A stretch of 64,000 nt of DNA, taken from Algibacter sp. (GTDB lineage: Bacteria; Bacteroidota; Bacteroidia; Flavobacteriales; Flavobacteriaceae). How positions within the stretch are numbered: position 1 is the stretch's first letter; each line of letters begins with the position of its first letter. This document shows positions 59,333 through 64,000 of this stretch, one piece after another. Below the pieces are notes generated by a model, which was not told the DNA's origin, did no database searches, and saw only the letters and a list, made by a program, of their open reading frames with translations. Position numbers and translations under genes: made by a program. The stretch covers positions 1-64,000 of the forward strand of contig NZ_JAQWOO010000070.1 in NCBI RefSeq assembly GCF_029245835.1, in the 5' to 3' direction.

Positions 59333-59816
59333 AAGAAGCTTAGTAATAGGTACAGTTGTAGGTACATTAATCGCTATAACTCCGTACTTGTTTTATTTAT
59401 ATGAAAGTGTTCCAGATATACAAATTTGGGACACTTTTTTATTTACTTTTAATAGTAATTTCTATCAAAGTGCTAAGACCGCTATTTGGATTTTAACAGG
59501 TAAATTAATTCCTGTTTACTTATTATTTATTTGGTTTTTTACCTGCAGACATTGGTGGTATCATGTACTATTAGTGCCTATTGCCATGTACATATTTCAA
59601 ATTATGAATATATTAAATGATGATATATCATATGTTGATGAGTTACAGATGATCTATTTAATACCCGTTATGGCTATTGTGATTCCTTCTATATATTTAA
59701 TTAGAGCTAGAATTTTCAATAAAATTAATGATGCCAATAAATCTTTAGAAGAATTAGAAGAAGAATTTAAAATATCACCAAAAAACTTTTGGGGTAAGGT
59801 CAAAGAATATTTTTAA
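59274..59816 (+). CDS. Four-helix membrane protein
   Basis: A protein of up to 180 residues with four membrane segments: SLVIGTVVGTLIAITPYLFYLY, YQSAKTAIWILTGKLIPVYLLFIWFF, WWYHVLLVPIAMYIFQIMNIL and LQMIYLIPVMAIVIPSIYLIRARI, then a cytoplasmic acidic helix (NKSLEELEEEFKISPKNFWGKVKEYF). Conserved in Flavobacteria without known function. Start uncertain: ATG 59274 is used here, but TTG 59316 (LLPEDKRSL) fits the conserved part better and reduces the overlap with the upstream peptide gene to 17 bases. Ends two bases from the convergent receptor gene. Confidence 0.7.
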   Translation: MHKTQQKSKEVKLGLLPEDKRSLVIGTVVGTLIAITPYLFYLYESVPDIQIWDTFLFTFNSNFYQSAKTAIWILTGKLIPVYLLFIWFFTCRHWWYHVLLVPIAMYIFQIMNILNDDISYVDELQMIYLIPVMAIVIPSIYLIRARIFNKINDANKSLEELEEEFKISPKNFWGKVKEYF

Positions 59817-59818
59817 AA

Positions 59819-62236
59819 CTATTCTAGTCTATCACGTTCGTTAAGTTCTATTTCCTTTTTATTAGTAGTTAATCTAAAGTTTCCAAACTTATAATTAAAC
59901 CCAAAAGTAAGCAGTCTATTTTCTATTCTTGAATTAAGAAACAGATCTTGGTTTAAATATTTAGTGGTTTGTCTAAAATTTAATTTATTAAAAATATCTA
60001 CAACTCCTAAATTAATAGACGCTCTATTATTCCATAATGATTTTCTGAAACTTATATCAAAACTAGATTTTTCACTATAATTAGAAGCGTCTTCAACAAA
60101 AGGCGATATATACAAATACGATATTTCAGCAGTTAAACTTTTATCTTTTAATAATGACAAATAATTATTTATTTGTCCATATACACTCCATTGCTTTGTA
60201 TTAAGCAATTGATTACCACTTTCTATAGCAAAAAACTGGTTATCATAATAATAAACAGAAGATAGAACATATAAATACCAATTATCAAGAATTGGCGTAT
60301 AGGTTGTAAAATCCAAACCATAAGTAATACTTCTATCAATATTAGTATTAATTATTTTTAATAACTTTTCATCATTGTCTTGAAATACTATTTGAACAGC
60401 TGGATCGCTTTCATAACGGTAATAAGCCTCAAAAGTATATTTTTGGTTAAATGTATAACCTAATGTAAAAACATCATCTATTTGAGGTTTTAAACCCGGG
60501 TCTCCTGTTATATAAGAATTGTCATTTAAAAAATACTTAAATGGGTTTAATTGACTATATCTAGGTCTGAAAATTCTTTTCTGATAATTAAAATAAACTT
60601 CATTTTTATCATTTAAAGCATGTAATATATGGAGTGATGGAAAAAACTTTATATAATCTGAATTGTTTACAGAATTATTTGATTCAGAGGTTCCTTTAAT
60701 ATCTGTTAATTCTGTTCTTAAACCCAATTTCAAACTCCATGAATCCCAATCTTTTGAATAACTAGAATATGCAGCATAATTAATTTCATCATACAAAAAC
60801 GAATCAGAATTTTGTAAATCTTGCTCCCTAATGTCGTTTTCAAAATTATACTGAGTTAAAATATTTTCAGAGTTTATATTAGATATTTTTGCTCCTGCTT
60901 CAAATAATTCAGAATTATTTATTGGTAATTCATAGTCTATTTGCCCAGTATATAATTTTATCTCTTGACTTGAAAACGTTTGAAATCGATTGTTTCTAAT
61001 TAACGATTTGTCAGGAAACAAATAATCTGTATCTACATTTTGAAAACTAGAAAAATCATAATTAGTATGATGCAAACTTATTAAAAGCTTCTCTCCCTCT
61101 TTTCTAAATTTATGCATATAGTCTAGAGTAAAAGCAAGATTAAAGGCCTCGTCAACTTTTTGGTTATCTGTTATAAATGTAGAATCCAAAACTTTATTAT
61201 TGCTAAAAACATCTGTTTTAGAATTCACATCATTTTGAGTATTAGCCCTTGGAGATATAAGCATACTTGTTGAAAACCCCAAACTATTATTTCCATTTAA
61301 CGCATAATCAATATTTGCATTTATATTTTGATTTGCCGTTTCACGAGTTCTTTTAAAATCTGTTTCCCAACTGGATGTTACTTGATTGTTATCTATAAAA
61401 TTAACAAACTCATCATTATCACGAAAATCTTTTCTTGGGCTTATACTATAATTTAAATAGGTATTAAGCTTTTTAGCTTTAAAAAAATGACTTGTACCAA
61501 AAGCATATTTTGGAAATTGACTGCCTTGTTTATAATTTCCAAAAACACTTCCATTATAACCAGCAATAATATTTTTACTTGTAGTAATATTTATTACTGA
61601 ACCGCCTTCGGCTTCATATTTTGCTGGAGGATTTGTAATGACTTCAATTGATTTTATATTACTCGCTGATGTCCCTTCTAGAAGTTGTTGTATCTCATTT
61701 GAAGATAAATGTACTCGTCTATCATTAATATAAATGACAGGTTCAGATAGTTTTACAGTAATTTTATCATTATTTACAAAAACACCAGGGGTATGTTTTA
61801 AAACATCCAAAACATTACTATTAGAAAGGGTTGTGTTTTCAACATTAAAAACTAGTCGATCAACCATTCTTTTTACAGTTGGTCGTTTTGCTATTACTGT
61901 TACGCCATCAAGTTCTTGCAAACGTTCTTTAAGTATTACTAATCCTAAATCAGTATGATCAATAAGTTTTATTTCTTTTAAAAAATCTTCAAAGCCTAAA
62001 AAGGTTATTTTAATATTGTAATCTCCTTTTTCAATATTATCAATTTTAAAAAAACCTGCTTCATTGGTTGTTGAACCTTTAATATCTTCTGGGTTTTCTT
62101 TATTTATTAATATAACATTGGCATATGCTATAGCTTTATTAGTTGTATCATTTACACTTCCGCTTATTGTATAATGTTGAGAGAAACAAAAAGATGTAAA
62201 TAAAAAAGTTAAAAAAAATATTGGTTTTGTATACAT
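59819..62236 (-). CDS. TonB-dependent outer-membrane beta-barrel protein
   Basis: An 805-residue outer-membrane protein. Signal peptide 1-20 (FCFSQ), a carboxypeptidase-D-like domain (22-105: YTISGSVNDTTNKAIAYANVILI, GSTTNEAGFFKIDNIEKGDYNIKITFLGFED), a plug (NVLDVLKHTPGVFVNNDKITVKLSEPVIYINDRRVHLSS, IKSIEVITNPPAKYEAEGGSVINI) and a barrel. The NPPAKYEAEGG motif marks the outer membrane beta-barrel family related to TonB receptors, whose ligands are mostly unknown. There is no STN domain and no adjacent regulator, unlike the receptor at 18557. A candidate promoter precedes the ATG. Confidence 0.88.
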   Translation of the reverse strand: MYTKPIFFLTFLFTSFCFSQHYTISGSVNDTTNKAIAYANVILINKENPEDIKGSTTNEAGFFKIDNIEKGDYNIKITFLGFEDFLKEIKLIDHTDLGLVILKERLQELDGVTVIAKRPTVKRMVDRLVFNVENTTLSNSNVLDVLKHTPGVFVNNDKITVKLSEPVIYINDRRVHLSSNEIQQLLEGTSASNIKSIEVITNPPAKYEAEGGSVINITTSKNIIAGYNGSVFGNYKQGSQFPKYAFGTSHFFKAKKLNTYLNYSISPRKDFRDNDEFVNFIDNNQVTSSWETDFKRTRETANQNINANIDYALNGNNSLGFSTSMLISPRANTQNDVNSKTDVFSNNKVLDSTFITDNQKVDEAFNLAFTLDYMHKFRKEGEKLLISLHHTNYDFSSFQNVDTDYLFPDKSLIRNNRFQTFSSQEIKLYTGQIDYELPINNSELFEAGAKISNINSENILTQYNFENDIREQDLQNSDSFLYDEINYAAYSSYSKDWDSWSLKLGLRTELTDIKGTSESNNSVNNSDYIKFFPSLHILHALNDKNEVYFNYQKRIFRPRYSQLNPFKYFLNDNSYITGDPGLKPQIDDVFTLGYTFNQKYTFEAYYRYESDPAVQIVFQDNDEKLLKIINTNIDRSITYGLDFTTYTPILDNWYLYVLSSVYYYDNQFFAIESGNQLLNTKQWSVYGQINNYLSLLKDKSLTAEISYLYISPFVEDASNYSEKSSFDISFRKSLWNNRASINLGVVDIFNKLNFRQTTKYLNQDLFLNSRIENRLLTFGFNYKFGNFRLTTNKKEIELNERDRLE

Positions 62237-62252
62237 GTAGCAACTTATAATA

Positions 62253-62260
62253 CAAACTTA
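62253..62260 (-). promoter_or_regulatory. Candidate -7 box TAAGTTTG
   Basis: Perfect TAnnTTTG on the minus strand, 16 bases before the receptor ATG at 62236. Confidence 0.4.
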
Positions 62261-62441
62261 TAATAATTAATTTAAACCATTTTGAGGCAAACCCGTAAAA
62301 AATTTTAATATCTTTCTTACATGAAAAATAAAGCCCTTTCGATTTATATGTAATTACTAAGAATAGAATTATTATTTTTAAGTTTACATCTGCAATTAAG
62401 AAATAATTTGTAATTTGAATTTTAATAATCCATTCTAAACC

Positions 62442-63644
62442 ATGTCGAAACAACCACTTTCGCCTTTTACTAAGCAACAACTTTTACCTCAAGAAGAAAC
62501 GCTTGAAATATTTAAGAAAAAAGGCGAGTTATTTATTGGTATTCCTAAAGAAACAGCTTTTCAAGAAAAGCGTGTTTGTTTAACTCCAGATGCTGTTTAT
62601 GCATTGGTTAATAACGGTCATAGAGTTTTAATGGAATCTGGTGCTGGTAAAGGTGCAAACTTTAGCGATAAAGATTATAGTGAAGCTGGTGCTGAAATCA
62701 CAAAAGATACTGCAAAAGTGTTTTCCTGCCCTATGATTCTAAAAGTAGAACCCCCTACTTTAGACCAAATAAAGCTTATAAATCCGCAAACCATTTTAAT
62801 TTCTGCTTTGCAACTTAAAACGCAAACAAAAAAATACTTTGAGGCGCTAGCATCAAAAAGAATTACGGCTTTAGCTTTTGAATTTATTAGAGATACAGAT
62901 GGTAGTTACCCCGCAGTAAGGTCGTTAAGTGAAATTGCTGGAACCGCATCCGTACTAATTGCTTCAGAATTGCTGTCTGATACAAAAACCGGAAATGGTT
63001 TAATGTTTGGTAATATAAGTGGTGTACCGCCAATAGAAGTTGTTATTTTAGGGGCTGGTACTGTTGGAGAATTTGCAGCAAGAAGCGCTTTAGGTCTTGG
63101 GGCTGGTGTTAAAATATTTGATAATTCTATAACGAAATTAAGACGGATTCAATCACAATTAGGACAGCCACTTTTTACATCTACCATTCAGCCTAAAAAT
63201 TTACTTAAAGCATTAAAACGCTGCGATGTTGTTATTGGAGCTGTTAGAGGTACAAACAGGTCGCCAATTGTAGTATCGGAAGGTATGGTTCAGTCTATGA
63301 AAAAAGGCGCTATTATTATTGATGTTAGTATTGATATGGGTGGTTGCTTTGAAACAAGTGATGTTACCTCACACAAACAACCAACATATATAAAACACAA
63401 CGTTGTTCATTATTGTGTGCCTAATATCCCTGCAAGATACCCCCGTACTGCTACAGTTTCAATTAGTAATATTTTTACGCCTTATTTACTTAAGATTGCT
63501 GAAGATGGTGGGATAGAAAATTCTTTAAGATTTGATAAAGGTTTGAAAAATGGGTTGTACTTTTACCACGGTATTTTAACAAGCAAACCTGTTGGTGAAT
63601 GGTTCGATTTAAAATATAGTGATGTTAATTTGCTCATATTTTAA
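62442..63644 (+). CDS. Alanine dehydrogenase/PNT-family protein
   Basis: A 400-residue NAD-dependent protein of the alanine dehydrogenase/transhydrogenase family. N-terminal part LFIGIPKETAFQEKRVCLTPDAVYALVNNGHRV and MILKVEPP (substrate Arg and Lys positions), Rossmann part VVILGAGTVGEFAARSALGLGAGVKIFDNS, and IIDVSIDMGGCFETS, CVPNIPARYPRTATVSISNI. Characterised alanine dehydrogenases have a catalytic His in a TYLHLA-like motif; here the aligned place reads ISALQLKT, with Gln. This branch is widespread in Flavobacteria. The usual reaction, pyruvate plus ammonia to alanine, is therefore uncertain, so no symbol is given. Confidence 0.85.
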   Translation: MSKQPLSPFTKQQLLPQEETLEIFKKKGELFIGIPKETAFQEKRVCLTPDAVYALVNNGHRVLMESGAGKGANFSDKDYSEAGAEITKDTAKVFSCPMILKVEPPTLDQIKLINPQTILISALQLKTQTKKYFEALASKRITALAFEFIRDTDGSYPAVRSLSEIAGTASVLIASELLSDTKTGNGLMFGNISGVPPIEVVILGAGTVGEFAARSALGLGAGVKIFDNSITKLRRIQSQLGQPLFTSTIQPKNLLKALKRCDVVIGAVRGTNRSPIVVSEGMVQSMKKGAIIIDVSIDMGGCFETSDVTSHKQPTYIKHNVVHYCVPNIPARYPRTATVSISNIFTPYLLKIAEDGGIENSLRFDKGLKNGLYFYHGILTSKPVGEWFDLKYSDVNLLIF

Positions 63645-63679
63645 TTGAACACTTACTATTTTAACCCTAAATGTTTTAA

Positions 63680-64000
63680 ATGACACTTATTCAGCGTATT
63701 GGATATTATCTTGGAGGCTTTTCTATAGGATTAGTTATTCTAGCTTTCTTTTTAAATGGTAAAAAAACATCTTGCAGTTACGGTCCAGACGCCAGAGTTT
63801 TAAAAAATATAAACACAAAGACCATTAATTATAGTGAAAATATTTCTCAGCTTTTTAACAATAAAATTATTGATGCTTCAGATATAAAATATATTCTAAA
63901 AAAAGGGGATATTAATTTTTCTAAAAGTAATCCAAGACTAGAACCTTGTGCTGTTTATGTTGTGGAAGGTAAATATAACGATGAAAAAAAAGAAGCCACT
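63680..64000 (+). CDS. Membrane-anchored protein, partial at window edge
   Basis: ATG at 63680 opens a frame of 107 codons that is still open at the last base. It begins MTLIQRIGYYLGGFSIGLVILAFFLNG, one N-terminal membrane helix, followed by a soluble part (KKTSCSYGPDARVLKNINTK, IDASDIKYILKKGDINFSKSNPRLEPCAVYVVEG) resembling the DUF4258 domain. It lies 35 bases after the alanine-dehydrogenase-like gene, likely in the same transcript. The C-terminus is outside the window. Confidence 0.7.
   Translation, partial: MTLIQRIGYYLGGFSIGLVILAFFLNGKKTSCSYGPDARVLKNINTKTINYSENISQLFNNKIIDASDIKYILKKGDINFSKSNPRLEPCAVYVVEGKYNDEKKEAT

Noticed and set aside
1-64000. tRNA, rRNA, prophage or classical IS elements
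   Set aside because: No sequence with tRNA or rRNA character, no integrase or DDE transposase frame and no phage structural genes were seen on either strand.

Overview
The window comes from an AT-rich member of the Bacteroidota, most likely the family Flavobacteriaceae. The evidence is mutually consistent: TAnnTTTG-type promoters and few Shine-Dalgarno sequences, a PorX regulator and a type IX secretion (T9SS) C-terminal sorting domain, TonB-dependent receptors with carboxypeptidase-D-like N-termini, a sigma/FecR/receptor signalling set, an LpxC-FabZ fusion, a bifunctional HisB, and many small flavobacterial families (DUF4251, DUF3817, DUF2461). No rRNA, tRNA, CRISPR array or classical insertion sequence was seen.

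Layout. 1-13.5 kb: a structured hairpin and a dispersed repeat, two cold-shock-domain proteins, a broken and an intact EamA transporter, a GT9 glycosyltransferase, a desaturase, a Crp-like regulator, two tandem DEAD-box helicases, an acyl-CoA dehydrogenase, an exported isoaspartyl methyltransferase and lipoproteins. 13.5-23 kb: an accessory-looking surface region. It holds a lipoprotein built from a doubled array of VKA repeats, two acidic lipoproteins, a divergent ECF sigma/FecR/STN-type TonB receptor operon and two exported papain-fold proteins. 23-30 kb: an EF-G paralogue, a run of membrane proteins including an MscS channel, and a PhoX phosphatase with a T9SS tail.

30-46 kb: the leu operon (leuC-leuD-leuA-leuB) and the complete his operon (hisG-D-C-B-H-A-F-IE), both on the minus strand. 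The his operon is preceded by what reads as a classical attenuator: a 17-residue leader peptide with four His codons, mutually exclusive stems and an intrinsic terminator. Almost every his intergenic gap longer than about 10 bases carries a repeat. Two gaps hold a small GIY-YIG nuclease gene bounded by the same CTGAA-N5-TTCAG hairpin, and a third holds a solo hairpin. This GIY-YIG/hairpin unit looks like a miniature mobile element and is the main candidate for an undescribed system here.

46-64 kb: an SPFH/VWA pair, fabG, sucD, and a lipid A cluster (lpxD, lpxC-fabZ, lpxA, efp, second lpxD-like) behind an HD hydrolase gene. Divergent from these are porX, tsaE, a small exported peptide overlapping a membrane protein gene, an outer-membrane receptor, an alanine-dehydrogenase-like gene and a truncated gene at the right edge. 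Starts were moved from the longest possible ORF where an internal codon fits the family or promoter better; each change is stated in its entry.
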